From NCBI GenBank assembly GCA_963682175.1, contig OY821786.1, positions 36,449,501 through 36,513,500 of the forward strand: DNA of 64,000 nucleotides. Direction: 5' to 3'. The position numbers and the translations under genes were made by a program. Of this stretch, positions 12,501-25,620 are shown in pieces. The notes below the pieces were generated by a model. It did not search any database and was not told the origin of the DNA. It worked only from the letters and a program-made list of their open reading frames with translations. The DNA comes from Triglochin maritima (Eukaryota > Streptophyta > Magnoliopsida > Alismatales > Juncaginaceae). The stretch's first letter is position 1; every line of letters starts with the position of its first letter.

Positions 12501-15500
12501 GTTGATGGAGTGGTTGGTTGTCAATAAGATACTAGCACACAATTATGACATCAACTGCACATCAACATCAACATAACCCCAGTGCCCCAGAAGAGGCTCC
12601 CACCTAAGCGAGGTAAGGGGGGTCGGATGTACGCAACCCTACCACTGTAAAACAGTGATGTTTCCGAATGACCCAAATGATGTAAAGTGCAACTGACCAT
12701 TTGCGATTCCACAATAAATAAGAAATGCAGATCGTTTAAATAGTCATTTGATATAGTCCATGATGCTCCAAATGCCAAAAAACAGCTTAATCTTTGACAC
12801 GGTGGAAATTGACACAATTATGACATCAACTGCAAGGGAAAGAAATGTAGGGCTAACGTAGAATATCTCTGACCTAATCATGAAGGAAATCCAAATGAAA
12901 GCACCAAGCTCTACATATATAGAGGTAGTTCCACATCACAATAGTGTAGCTATTATTATCAAGCAAGACAAGATTGATATTTGACATTGTAAGTTACATC
13001 CCATTCAAAATGCCAATTAATTTAGAAGAGGAAGAGGATTACTAAGGGCCACTGCTGCATATTATGCAGAACTATAGACACTATGACTCACCTGCGCAAC
13101 ATGTGGCAGGCAGCGAGGGCTAGATAGTATTCTTTTCACTCTTGGTGTTGGAGTAATAATCTCCCCAGCATCATCAAGATCTGAATGTGCAGAGACCATG
13201 CTATGCAATATGGCCAATGCCACGTCTCCTGCCTACATATGGAATGTATAGATACAACAAGATCTTAGTCAAAAGTACAAAAAGTGGTTCAATTTTGAGA
13301 TATTAAGAACAGGAATACAATAACTTGATACTAACGAAATCCAGCTAGGAATGAAGAAGTCGTTGGATGAAATGAAAACGGAAGTTCACACTCAAAACGA
13401 GAATAGCATGTTACCATTTGGGAGTTGGAAAAAGTAATTACCAAAACAAAGAGCAATATCTTGGATGAAAAGGCATTTTCAAAAAGGAACATAGCGTCAT
13501 TCCAGAAAAAGCTGTTAGAACTTAGAGACTGAGGCATATTAAGAGAAAGATTACCTGAACAGGAGTAAGAACAGGAACACGAGAAGCTAATGCCCACCGC
13601 AGTTCACGAATATCGCGTAGTCGCTTCCAATCCAACATTCCAGAAGCCCAGCATTTGGTAGTCCAGTCGATATTTTTTTTGGAATAAAACCTCCTAATTG
13701 CATCTTTCTCCATAGGTCCAACTTCAGCACCTTCCTTATCAATGAGCATCCATTCCTTTAATGGTTCCATAAAAGCTGAGGCAGCTATCAAATTAGACTG
13801 CAAAGGTATAGATGTTCTCTCAGAAGCTTCATGTGCAACTGTCAGGAGATCAACAGCCAAAACACAACCACCGACCAAGACACAAGCTTCAACATTTGCA
13901 AGATCCTTCACTAGAACCTGCATCGGTAAGAGGAACCACTTATACCTGTAAATTAGCACTCACAATCTTTTGGTACAAGCTAAATAAGTTCGAATTTATA
14001 CAACATGACAAAAAGCATCTATGCATTGGGGAAAACATTTATCCTTATCTCAGTGATATACAAAGTTCTCATGAATAAAGATGTTTCATGGCCCCACACA
14101 AATCCTTAAATAAATGTCATCAAACACCAAGGAATTTTATGATTACAATTAATTGCATACTTCCCATCAACGCAAACAATGAGCATATCCTAATAATGAA
14201 AAACAAAAGATACTCTAATTATCTCTTGGTACATAGTGATTCAATGAAACGGATGATGACTAAATTATGCAGGTTAAGTGTAACTAGACATAATCGAAAG
14301 ATTTTAAGCTTACGTTCAAAGATTACATGCAATAATAACAAGAAAAATCAATTACTGATAATAAAAAAACAAGAAAAATCAATTCATTTATGCTGGTATT
14401 GGTTGCATAAGGTGGTCATTGTGCAATATGCTAGATATATCTATCACACGCTAAACGCTACTTTTACGCGATCTACACACTCCTGAGTTGTTTTGGAACT
14501 GATTTAGTCCCAAATTACAGTAACTACCAAGTACTGTGCAAAAACATAAGCTAATGACTAATCTAGACGTTTTTCAACCAGTACATGCTGATTCAATTAT
14601 GTAGGTAGAGTTTAAGTAGACATATTTGAAATTTTTTGAAGCTGAAGTACAGAAATCACATGCTTTAACAAGAAAAACTCAATTCATTTATGCTGGAACC
14701 TTAAGAAGAAGAAGCAGACGGTGTCTCAGAGTTTTATCATCAGTCCTGTCCAGCAACACTGTGATGTGAGCAGTGCCATCAAAAAGGCCTATAGTTTTAT
14801 GATGTTGCTCATAAACAATTGCCATGGCCCTTGCACAGAGCTCCCTAACTGAAGAACCTCCTCCACCACCAAAGCCATCCAACCTCCCCATATCACACCA
14901 ATCATCAGAAGAACCGAGTTCATCAGGTATAGCACCATCAACAGTAAGACCAACATCTGCATCACATAGAAATCGGTGATATAATGCTCTAAAGAATGCA
15001 ACAGGGTCACGAAGTGGAAAATCCTGTGCCTGACAACTGCTGCTGCTATCAAGCAATAGACGCAAATAATATTGACCCACACAGACTTCTTTTGATAAAC
15101 TTGGGTAGCTAACTGAAAACTCAATGTAGTTCCATGATATTTGTGGTGCACTACCAACCCCAGACACTGCATCAATCATTGTACCTTCTGGAACAATATC
15201 TTCCGAACGTTCCTTTTCAATATCTAACTTATGAACTTCTGCCAATAAAGACTCTCTCAACTCTTGTCTCGTCCGCTCATTCCATATTAGATCAGCTCTA
15301 TTATGGTCTAGGCCAAAGGCTTTCCAGAATTCTTGCCAATTGCAAAGTAACCTACCAGAACCAACAGAAGCATTCTTCATAACAATTTGAGCAGGGGCAG
15401 GGAGATCTGAATGGAGTGAGTCACCGACATTTGTATTTGAGTTGGAGTCATATAGAGTTTGATCCATTGAGCATGATAAATTGTTTTCTGGTACGCCATG

Positions 15501-17902
15501 ACACGGTGAAGCACCACCTAATACATCTGTGTGGATCATAGCATGTGGAGATGTATTTACCTGATTTTTACTTGGAGGAATAAAATAGGACGGCGGAACT
15601 TGTCCAAAACGAGATTCTACAGGAATAGTTTTATGGATTTCTGAAACATCTGTAGTACTAGCAGCCACGTCACCAACTTCATTGTTACTTGCAGTCGATG
15701 TCATATTATCATGGGGAAGATTTCCTTTTCCACCCTTCCTCTGCTGAAGAAGACGTCTTTGCCTTCTCCTCATGAAAGGGTCTTCATGATTAGAATGGTT
15801 CAGTGCATCATCATGAGAATCACCATCAGAACGAGTATGCAGGTAAGCAACAAGTCCAGGGGGGAGTACTCGTGACAGTAAAACAAGAGCAGGTTGATAT
15901 GAATCAGCCCAAAGAGCAACAAGCTGCCGACTAACATCTCGTCTCTCACCAGCAGGAAGGAAGAAGGCATGCAGCAAGTGTCTCAAGAGGGCACCATCTC
16001 TCAAGGCAGCATCACGCATGGATTCAGCTGCAATAGCATCTTCCTCTGCAATAGTACGCATGATCACAGCCACAGTTTCTCTCACACTTTCAGCTGGGTG
16101 CCCAAACAGTGCAAACAATCGACGACGTAGACCAGCTACTTGGCGTAATAAATCAACAAAAGTAGTATGTTGTGTGGTTTCACTGTGAGGCTCGCATAGC
16201 ATTGCTTCGAGGACTTCCACAACCAACATAGAAAGCAAGGTTGATGCAGACATGGGTTTTAGCCTATTCACTAAAATGGTTCCGTAAAATTGATGTCCAA
16301 ATAATACGGACTTAGTATGCATGAATGTAGCATTATGTTCACCTTTCGAATCCACCAAATAAACAATGTTTCCGGGACCACCACCAACAAGAACAGAAAC
16401 AAGTCCTGCAGCCTCAGCTGCCACACCCTCAGACCCATTTCTCAATAGCCCCATTATTCTTCCTACAGCAGCAGGGAATGACACCACATGTGAAGCTGCA
16501 GTTCTGGATGCAAGTAACCGACGCAAACATGCAACAAATCCTATCACAGTTGCTGCTGCCTTAGGAGATGGTGAAGGTGGAGGAGGTGCCTCTGGAGGAA
16601 GGTTAGGGGTTGCTGGAAGCATTGTTATCAATGCCATCAAAATTACCTCAGGCACTTCAGTATCAGATGGTACACCACTATATGGTATGCATGCATTGAA
16701 CTCCCTAATCCTACGCCACAATCTAGCCCGCGATCCAGGAACAGAACCCCCTTCTGCAACAGCATCTTTTGCAGCTGCAGCAAGGTGCTTCAGATGCATG
16801 GACACCATTTCAACATCAACAAGATGCAGCTGTTGTGCAGGTTGAATTTTAACTTGGGCTCTACCACATGGAGGATCAATACAATGCCCTGGCATGGTTA
16901 TCCTTGGGATTACTGGAATAGGACACTGACCCTGCGTTCGTTTGAGAAAGAGAAGAAAAAACTCAAACTCTGATAACCTAAAAGTAGATGCAAAATGGAA
17001 CAGCTGCATGGTCCATGGAAAGTCTAAAGAAAAGATAAATAGACAGTTTGCATAAATTGCAAGAGCACTGACTTCTGTCTGCAGGATATCACGAACTGCA
17101 GCAAGCAAGTTGTCGCGGGAGGTGCTCGCATACACCTATGTGAGTGGGAAAATAATAAATGAATAAACATGTCGATGGGATTCAGTAATTTGCATAGATG
17201 ACATGCTTACATGGAGAGGGCAGCCATCATTAAATTCAATTGCAAACATCTGTGGCTCTTCCGCGAAACGGATAAGAGAGCTTACTGCTGACAGTGGTCG
17301 AACAATGACAGCCTAGTCAAAAAGAGGATTAGTAAAGCTTCCAAATTAGAACCACTAATAGATTAAGAGCTTGCAGGTTTTCAAACATCTTAAATAAGAA
17401 ACAAAAAAAAGTCAAACAAAAAGCATAGTAAACTATAATGATGCGAGTACTTTTGGATTGTTATCATATACCCAGGTGCAACAATCTAGAACTCTACAAT
17501 TGAGAAAGTGTAAGCCGACAAATGCATAGCATGAGATTTGGACATGAAGATGGGACGTCAATGGGGGCAACGGAGGATACTCAGAGCTCCAATGGTCAGT
17601 CTGCTAGCCACTCGGGCGGGTATAAAGGTAGTCATAGGGGGGAACCTGTGGCTGGATGGAATCGTCCGTCGAAAATCACGTTGCAAATGCTATGCCTGAC
17701 ATTCATGAGAGCACCAAGGGGGTTCGAGAAAATGCTCAGAGTAGATGAGAACAAATAGAAGAACAAAGAACCATGGTTGCATAACACATATGCGTTGGAA
17801 TATGGCTGACTTTCAACTTTCCTCCCAGTCCAGAAAATATAGGGAGAAGTGACTGATCTATCATAGCAACTGTTCAGAAATGCAAGTAATATGTCTCACA
17901 CA

Positions 17903-17949
<47 letters not shown>

Positions 17950-20900
17950 AAACATAACTTTGATTTCATAAAAAGCACAATACTGTTCTGATCAAGCTAA
18001 TAATGTAGAGATTTAAACACAAAAGCAAAAATAATAAAGATAAACATATGTTGCAAGCCTTTTTCTATCATTAACACATTGAAACCTGAGACTAGGTCTG
18101 AGAGATCAACCTCAACCTATTAACAGAAAATATTGAAAATAATCTGAGAAAGTGCTGAATATATGTTACCTCGTAATTCTCGGGGCGCCGTTCAACAATT
18201 GAAACCTTTGAAAGAACAAGCTGACGTGATAAAGAGTCACCATGCTCCCCTAGCCCTCCCTTTGGTCCAATACCAAAACTTAATCCAGGGACGTTGGCTG
18301 TTCCATGAGCAGCAGATCGCAATCTTGTTACAGACCATTCTCCATATGGGGTTTCCCCTCCTCCAACAGCCTGCTTAGCTGCAAGTTGTGATTCATTGTT
18401 AAACTTCTTTATAACTTCACATCAAATTCAAGGATCAATAAAGCCATATATGATTACCAACCCCTTATCTAAAATACTACCGGATCAGTGTGACAGGAAA
18501 ACTGAACTTGTAATGAATTTAAGATCAACATATGCTTCTTTAAGCCTCAATCAATAAAATTTTGAGAAAACCCCTATTGATCAATGTTACGGTGGTGTAG
18601 ATGCGACCCGTGTAGGCTGCATATGCTACACATACATGCAAATGCACAGAGCGCATACACAGACACAGACACGGATTTTTTTTATCAATGCACAAAAAAT
18701 TACAACAATCAGGAAAAATTCATACGATAGATTGAAAAATACCAACATGCTTTGGCTTAAATGGGACACCTAACTCATAGACATTATTCCCTCACTAAAT
18801 ACCTTATTTACCCGATTATTGATATTGATAACCTAATAAATACTATTTCTTGTAACTCTTACTAAAGTTGATACAGACAGTTTTTTTAATAACTGTTCTG
18901 TCTTTGGACAACTGTACTCTAATAAGAGAAACCCAAGTATCACACATTTGGTATTGGTCTATTCAGCACAAATTAAAAGTCATCATCATGACATATCATA
19001 CCAATCAAAATTCAACCAGAGGCATGCTAGAGCACCTTGATGATGTAAGAATTCAATGAATTGATTCAGTATTGATGAGCGATAATGCTTAACAGAGGCT
19101 ACTGAATGATGATGGCTGCACTATTTACATTTCTTTATGCTGATCATCTTGCAAAACTTCACACATTCTAGACATCTAGAGAAATGTAATTCAACTTCTA
19201 ATACTCGCAAACTGCTAAAGGCAGCCTGCTTCTGTGGACATTATTGTCTGAACTAAAATGACAAAATAGTGAGTTGCAGCTATAATGATCAAAATTGTAG
19301 AGCAGAATCTCTACAGGATAGCGGATTGCAAGGAGACGTGGGTTGGGGACTTGGTGTGGAATGATTTGTCACCACCCTAAGACCTTTCTTACTCGCGTGC
19401 CCTTTCAGATCGTGAGTACTTACAATATTGCTCTCTATTAAATATTCTTGATTCTTGGTCTATTTCTAATGCTACTTGAAATTCTTTTCTGTGGTCTTTT
19501 CAGTCCAACAATCTTATCTTTGTTAAATTCCTTTATCGCATTCTTATTAGCCCCGGACTTTCTTTGGACATTAAACGCTGATTTGGAACAAGATGACACC
19601 TCAAAAATTCTTTTTCCGGCTGGGTTATATGCTGTGGCACAACCCTTACAGAGATTGCTCTGAAATCCAGGAGATCGTTCGTGGTTAGTCTGTGTCCATT
19701 GTGCAAGGCAGGATTAGAGGATAATGATCATCTTTTAGGGTGTAATATTACAAAGACCTTGTTGGGGAAATTTAGATCGAAACACGGCAAAGATGACAAG
19801 GACGTCGGACTGAATTTCCATTATTTTGGAGAAAAAATAAAAATTGGTTGCATGATCTACCAAAGGGCCACTACAAAGATGCAGCTACTTATGGGTGGCC
19901 AGAAGGGGGCTAGCACTATTGCAATTGATGGTTTAGCCAAGTGGTTACATTAACCCTCAACTAGACCCAGCCTTTGAAGAATGTCATTCCAGGAAAATTG
20001 GATAGGGCACATACAGATGTTGCTCTCTATCTCCCTTCCTAGTGAAAGAGTAGGATAATCCAATTAGGGCAGTGGATTCCTGATCCATCCATCTTGCATT
20101 GAATCTAGTAGCATCCACTTATCGCTAGCCTTCTTTGATGCACCTGTCATTACAACCAAATGGTACTTCACTCGGACTTACCCTGAGTTGGTCCGTTTTG
20201 GCTTCATGTGGAAGTAGTATGATATGGTTTCCATTAAAGGCTTTAACTTCAGGTTGATCAAGAGTTTCCAGGAGATAGACTACAACACATTGCTACAAGA
20301 CTTGATCAAGCGTACTGTCACGCACCTACTCCTGAGTAGGAACCGTGCGGCCCAAATCACTAACTCCCTCAAATTGCTTGGATTTGGCAGCATCTTCTCT
20401 CTCTTCCACTAGTTAGATGCTTAGCAGAACAATACCACAAACATACACAGAAGGGACACTTGAGAGTTTGGCTCAATATGTGATTATATTATTCACAAAA
20501 ATTGAGTTTACGACACTTGTAAAAGAACACACATACATGAGTACCCTTTGAATGAGGGGAGGGGACACATTTATATAGGGATGGTCACCATCCACCTTAC
20601 TACAAGAAGTATAGCTTTCTCCTCTACTTTAGGGTACACAAGTTTGTTTCTACTTCCTTGGATATTTAGCTACATGACAAAATATCACTCAAGTACTCAA
20701 AATACATTTGGTCTTCAAGCTAGAGAATATCTAGCTTCTAGGAAGCTTCCTTTTGGCTCCACCAAGAGGGAAAATTCTTTTTGAGTTCTCTTCTTAGGAA
20801 GTCAAGTTCAATTTGACTTCTTCCTCTTTGAGAGGTTTGTTGAGAGAGCAAAGTGTCAATTTGCTTCCCTGTGTTTGGGGCGTTTCAGTACACTAAGGTC

Positions 20901-23900
20901 CCTAAGCAATCACTTAGTGGAAAAGGTGGGCTTGGAAGCAACCACTTTTTGTTCAATTTCTTGTGGAGCATCAGTACGCGTTAAGGGAATGGCTCTCTAG
21001 CCACGGTTGATACGAGCTCTGACGCGATCCGACGACGAAACGGTTGGGAAGCATCGGAGACGCTGGTGGAGGCGGTTGAAGCAGAGAAAGCGAGAAGGTA
21101 GCTTTCTGGGTCCGGTCCAATGGAGTACGTTCAGGAACTGACCATGTCCAGCCCCTAAGCCACTGACCCTTTAGTCACCGACCAACACTACACTACAACC
21201 CGACTTCTGGTCTTCATGACATGCAGAAACCCGTTCTCATATGTGAACTCTTGCGTATAGTGAGTTTGCTCAGGCCCACGAGGGGGTTTCGTTGGGTGGA
21301 AAGAGAAAGCGGGTTTTGACCTGGATCCTTCGATCATGATCAATTGATGCCCAAAGGATTCTTGACTCTTTCTTATGAACTCCTATAATTCATACAGGTC
21401 TTGTTTTGACAACAAAAAAGTGGTCGTTGGGGAAATTTGGTATAAATCCGTTCCAAATGTCTACTTATGGATGCAACACTAGGGCTTATTTTTTGTTTTA
21501 ATTTATGTTGTCATTGCAGTCGTGGGCTTCCCTTGTTTTAATCTGAAGGGAATGTGTTCTAAAAGTTTTACTTTTAAATGTCAATTATTATGAATTGAAT
21601 GAGAAATCATTTTGTTCATTGTCTATGTTATTCGTCTTTTAGAAGTGTTAAGGAAGAGACTCTTAGTCCTTAACCGTAGAGCTCTGAAAGATATTGGTTT
21701 ACATAAAACAAAAAAAATATTCATGATCATGGTAATTAACATGAGACATTAATTACCGAGTTAAGATTGTCGTGTTGGTCATAGATCATTGTAGCTCCAC
21801 AAGTGAGTGACAACATGGGTACACAAAAGAGGAAGATATTACTTTTGTATACTGAATAGACTTAATAAGTAAAACATTATAAAATTGTGTTTTCTGTGTC
21901 ATTAATGTTTTACTGTGTCTTTGGTCCTTTGATATGAGACTTATATCCGATCACTTAAGAATTGTTTAATTAGACTAGTGTCTTGAGCTATCGATTAGTG
22001 TAGTGTAAAGACATTAGTTGGTTAAGTATGACTTTTGTTGGAGAATATAGTTAGTCAAAAGATTATCATTGTCCCTCTTAATTGAGTGATGATATTAGTA
22101 GGTCCCTTGATAAAGCAAAATTATAATGTGCACAATTTGATTTTAGTTAAGTCACATATTTGTAACTATCTTAAAAAGATGAAGAAATGAATACTAAATA
22201 CAAAGATGACACAATATTACTTTATGTGTATTCTTAATATCATGAGGCAAGGGACGGACACAAGTGGTGCACTCCATCACTAAATGGATCGGGTTTTGAT
22301 TCGAGTGGAATTAAGACATCTAACTAATTGGAAGCTATAATGTGTAGTTAAATACCGCTTACAACTTGTGATATTAAGCTCTTAATATCACTATCAACTT
22401 AGTTTAGATCCTCTCATAGGTCACACCACAAAACTGGGAAACAACAAATGAGAATTTTGAGTTCATAAGATATGTCGGGTTTCATGTAGAAAATATGACA
22501 CATGGGGTGAACAAGCAAAATCAAAGTTATGTTGTGATTAATAATATAATTAGAATCTAAATTAAATTCATATGTGATGTAAATATTATGGGGTGTAATG
22601 ATTTATCGTTACATAGGATAATATGTTACATAAGTTGTGAATTTACTACTAATCCCGAAATGTCAAATTTTGTAAGGGTTAAACTGAAATTTAACAAGTC
22701 TGCAGTACTGTGCAAAACGGTCGACCGGTTAGCAGTAAACGGTCGACCGGTAGGTGCACGGTCGACCGGACACGTCTCGACCGATAACAGAGAATTTTCA
22801 TCTCTTCGAAACAGTCGACCAAATCTATCGGTCGGTCGACCGAACATTGCGATGAAATATTTTATTGTTGCGAACGGTCGACCGAAACTTGGTTCGAACG
22901 GTCGACCGAACCTCCAAACGGTCGACCGGTCCAGACGGTTTTCTGCAGAATTAATTTAAGAATTAATTAGATCATGCATGGAATTGGTCCATAATTGATT
23001 TAATTCGTGGCTGAGATTATTTGTTAGCAAATAATGGATGGTTAGATGGAAGTTTGCATGAAATCATGGGCAAGAGGTTGCAAATGAATAAGTAATTTAG
23101 AGAGAACTTATAAATACAAGTTTATCTCATTACCTCATTAATTAATTTCATTATCTTCTTATGCAAACTTCTCTCTCCATAATTCTCCACGAATTTCACC
23201 TTAATTCTTGAGTTTAGTTTTAGTTTTCAGAGATCTTCTTCTCAAGGGAACTAAAGAGGGGTTAGTAATTAGATTCTAAACCTTATTGGAGATTGAGAGG
23301 CTAGCTCCTCTCTCTCCAATCTTGTTTAGAGTTTGGTGAATTCTCGGAGGCATCCGGCGCAACGACAAGCATCCTCAACATCTTCGGATCTTCAAGAAGT
23401 TTTAGAGAACTTCTAGGTATGAATTTCGGAGTCCCATGTTTGTTTTAATAAAGTTTTAAAACTAGTTATTGAAACAAACTGATGCATGCATGAAACAAAT
23501 CATAGAAAAATTGTAATTGATCCTTATTATGCATAAAAATTTCGAAAATATATATGTATAATTAAACATGAAATCCTACATAATCTTGGGGAGTCAGTTG
23601 TCTTTTTGTTTCTCTTGGTCGGAAGAACCTTTGTGACATTTTACCCTTTTTGTTTTGTTTTTACTCCCTTTATATCCTGTTTTTTCCTATCTCTTAGTGA
23701 TCAAAGAAAAATGACCAGGTGTTTTATCTGCAGCTTTGGTTTTACTTTTAGAGCATAAAAAATACAAATTATCAAATATTGGATCTAGAAAGGCAGAACA
23801 CACCCCTTTCCTTGATAAAAGCCGCTGCTGTTAAATTTTGAGAACTATCAACGGCCAAAGACAAGCCAACCATAGATTTTGCAGTTTTGGTCTGCACATA

Positions 23901-25363
23901 AGTCAAAGAATCAGAACAGATGCACTAACAATTATAATGCTGCAAATTATAAACAGAAAACTATCTAGTACTACAAGTGACTAAGCAAACTAATAAATCA
24001 AATTATGATTTAGAAGGAGAAAAGTGATGGCATATACTAGCAAAAGCTTGTAATATGATGCAAATAAATATACTTACCAAGCTTGAGACAATTGCACTAT
24101 TAGAGCTACCAGACGCTGCCATAAAAGCCTTGGATTTTCTACCATACGAGGGGCAAAGAACAAATCCACCATGCTCAAGATTCTTTGTCCCGAAAGAGTC
24201 AGCAAGGAGAACTATAGCAGGATAATCCAAGTCTCTGAAATCCAAGGACCACCTTAGGTTACCAGATTGCCCTTCCAGAAGTTCAACTCCAACCACTGTT
24301 ATCCTCATCTTCTGCCAAAGGTAAAATCCCACCAAAATAATATCAGAGAAGAAAAGAAAGGATAAGAACACATGCCGTCCATAGAGCCTAATGCAAGTCA
24401 AGGAGTAGCACATATTGGTTTTAACAAATCATCTACCTAGCATATTTTGTGCAAACCAAAGGTATACTATCCCACATTCACCAAAAGATTGCAGGTATGT
24501 CATCGTCTTTGGCTCAAGTGCATGAATGACTATCTTCTATTCATTTAGTAAAATGAGAAAGCGATAGTCAAATACACCCAGAAGATATGGTACATTTTTT
24601 TCAAAATTCATAAACAAAAATCACCACCTCAAAAGGCAGACAAACCACTAGTAGAAATGACGATATTTTGATTCATTCACGACCAATTTTCAGCTGATCT
24701 TGTACGCAATTGTGCAACCACATTGCTGGTCACATATAACCAACTTTAGTTGGTACCAAATAATAGTACTGTTTTTCGACAATAGTACTCGCAAACGGCA
24801 ACCACATTTTAACAAAATTAGAGGGGGAAAACCTCAAAACCCTAAACAGATCCATTTTCTTTAAAAGCATCATCTAGTTAGTTTACTACTACTATCAAAA
24901 CCAAGAAAGCACTCACATAAGGCACCCAGTCGGCAGTCCTCCGGCGGAGATGCAACACGGGAAACTCGGCAACGGACCCGATCCTACTCCACCTCAACCG
25001 ATGCAACTCAGTCAGAATCCCGGCCCTCAACACGGACGAAAACTTAACCGACTTGAATTTCCCCTTCCCATCGGTTCTAACACTCATCGTGAACTCCCCG
25101 GCGGTCTCATCCCTCCCGATGACCGGCGCGGCGCCTTCGAAATCGCTGGCGACGTCATACGCATTGGTGACGGAAAGAGTGGCGGGATCGAGAGTCAAAA
25201 TCGAGGAGTCGGACAAGCATAGGATCCGCTTGTAGCGGCCGCGCCAGGAGTGCTTGACGACGAGGTACCTCGCGAGGTACTCCGGTTCCTCGGGGAATGA
25301 GGTGGAGGGATTAGGGTTAGGGTTAGGGTTTGGGGTGTCGGAGTGGCGACTTACGAAGTCCAT
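3509..25363 (-). CDS. GRV2: GRV2/KAM2, RME-8-type DnaJ homolog of endosomes (complete, 22 coding exons)
   Basis: Large endosomal J-protein. RME-8 homologs recruit Hsc70 to endosomes and act with retromer and clathrin in sorting; in Arabidopsis GRV2/KAM2 is needed for vacuolar trafficking and gravitropism. Exons read on minus: 25363-24917, 24311-24078, 23891-23804, 18378-18170, 17312-17211, 17135-17073, 16931-14700, 13917-13555, 13232-13092, 12157-11765, 11654-11172, 10601-10378, 10295-9951, 9746-9452, 8366-7917, 7839-7497, 7029-6686, 6605-6138, 5699-5575, 4706-4583, 4218-4150, 3706-3509. They sum to 7740 nt (2579 residues); Arabidopsis GRV2 is of similar length. Seen: N-terminal RME-8 region (EYLARYLVVKHSWRGRYKR), a GYF-like stretch near residues 1165-1220, a J domain with HPD at about 1563 (LAMRYHPDKNPEG), and four IWN-type repeats (LIWNERTRQEL, IIWTHKMRAEHL, IIWNSSTRAELL, LVWTPAMAASLS). 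Start is the ATG before DFVSRHSD. No premature stop. Intron 3 is 5.4 kb and full of TE remnants. Confidence 0.95.
4413..4436. repeat. C24 homopolymer (G24 in the GRV2 sense) in GRV2 intron 20
   Basis: Uninterrupted run of 24 C on the + strand between exons 20 and 21 of GRV2. In the pre-mRNA it would be a run of G. It could reflect replication slippage or an assembly or base-calling artefact. Confidence 0.85.
5398..5577. repeat. Imperfect tandem duplication spanning the GRV2 exon 19 donor site
   Basis: Two adjacent copies, about 5398-5491 and 5492-5577, share the AAACACAAGCAAGAATGACA block and the TTGGCATGATTAGGAATT block. On minus, the right copy holds the real exon 19 donor (GTAAG at 5574-5570). 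The left copy repeats a GTAAG at 5488-5484, 86 bp into the intron. Confidence 0.7.
7374..7388. repeat. G15 homopolymer in GRV2 intron 16
   Basis: Run of 15 G on the + strand between exons 16 and 17 of GRV2. Confidence 0.8.
12537..12834 (-). mobile_element. SINE (Au-like) with perfect 23-bp TSD in GRV2 intron 9
   Basis: Body 12560-12811, flanked by identical 23-bp direct repeats at 12537-12559 and 12812-12834, as expected for LINE-mobilised insertions. On minus the 3' part contains GGTAGGGTTGCGTACATCCG and then a CTTAGGTGGGAGCC block, resembling the 3' region of plant Au-type SINEs, and it ends in a short TTGATG-type tail. It lies in sense with GRV2. Seen: the TSD and tail. Family assignment is from recalled consensus and is less certain. 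Confidence 0.8.
17905..17950. repeat. (TA)n microsatellite in GRV2 intron 4
   Basis: About 46 bp of alternating TA with one slip. Confidence 0.9.
19330..19960 (+). mobile_element. Degenerate LINE (non-LTR retrotransposon) ORF2 C-terminal fragment
   Basis: Broken reading frames on + give pieces typical of the region after plant LINE reverse transcriptase: TWVGDLVWNDLSPP, then SNNLIFVKFLYRILISPGLS, then VSLCPLCKAGLEDNDHLLGC, which has the CPLC...DHLLxxC pattern of the zf-RVT zinc-binding domain. Stops and frame changes separate the pieces, so it is dead. The reverse-transcriptase core itself is not present in the intron. Its limits are approximate. Confidence 0.65.
21551..23415 (+). mobile_element. 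LTR-like repeat, family 2, copy D (solo LTR candidate) with palindrome array
   Basis: Starts at TGTGTTCTAAAA and aligns by eye over about 1.3 kb to the copy at 47197-48843 (shared blocks such as TGTCAATTATTATGAATTG and AGTCAAAAGATTATCATTG). A TATA-like CTTATAAATACAAG lies near 23110, consistent with a U3-R-U5 layout in + orientation. The U3 part contains the CGGTCGACCG array. No coding region. The right boundary and the TSD were not resolved, so solo LTR is an inference. Confidence 0.6.
22715..22940. repeat. CGGTCGACCG palindrome array, copy D
   Basis: Seven perfect copies of the 10-bp palindrome CGGTCGACCG plus at least two degenerate ones (TCTCGACCG, CAGTCGACCA) within about 225 bp, irregularly spaced. 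Confidence 0.9.
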
Positions 25364-25620
25364 GGATGAGAGCTGGTCGAGGTAGTGGCCGGGACGGGCA
25401 TTAGGGTTGAGGACGGAGGAGAGGAACCACGCCGCAGCCTGGACTGGGCCTGGACGGCTCTGATTCGCCCCCAGGACGCCGTGAATTGGCTCCGACGGCC
25501 ACGATCGATTCGGATCCGATCGGGGATTGCTGGGAATTGGGAAGAAGAGGGAGAGGAGAAGTGGGAATGGAGGTTTGCTTTCGTTTGGGCGATAACAGAT
25601 CGTTAATGATTTTGCTTTAG
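25364..25620 (-). promoter_or_regulatory. GRV2 upstream / 5' UTR region
   Basis: GC-rich stretch immediately upstream of the GRV2 start codon, sharply different from the AT-rich DNA right of 25620. It probably holds the 5' UTR and core promoter. I could not identify a TATA box. Confidence 0.4.

Larger units (their letters stand above)
18379..23803 (-). other. GRV2 intron 3 (5.4 kb), a TE-invaded intron
   Basis: The intron between exons 3 and 4 is bounded by a GT donor at 23803-23802 and an AG acceptor at 18380-18379, and splicing restores frame across a phase-1 junction (AGG G|CT AAG). It contains a LINE remnant (19330-19960), an unassigned stretch (19960-21540) with no recognisable gene, and a long LTR-like repeat (21551 to about 23415). 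I see no exon of another gene in it. Confidence 0.85.

Noticed and set aside
14688..17135. 815-codon minus-strand ORF as a separate gene
   Set aside because: It is GRV2 exons 6 and 7 plus a small intron (17072-16932) that happens to be open. Its start codon is GTG at a splice acceptor, and the 47 residues between TE and GQCP have no place in the family.
17512..17758. 78-codon ORF (MHSMRFGHEDGTSMGATEDT...) in GRV2 intron 4
   Set aside because: Looks like a low-complexity polar fragment, perhaps from a retroelement gag, but no zinc knuckle or other diagnostic motif is visible.
20224..20412. 62-codon ORF in GRV2 intron 3
   Set aside because: No recognisable domain and short; could be TE debris but unsupported.
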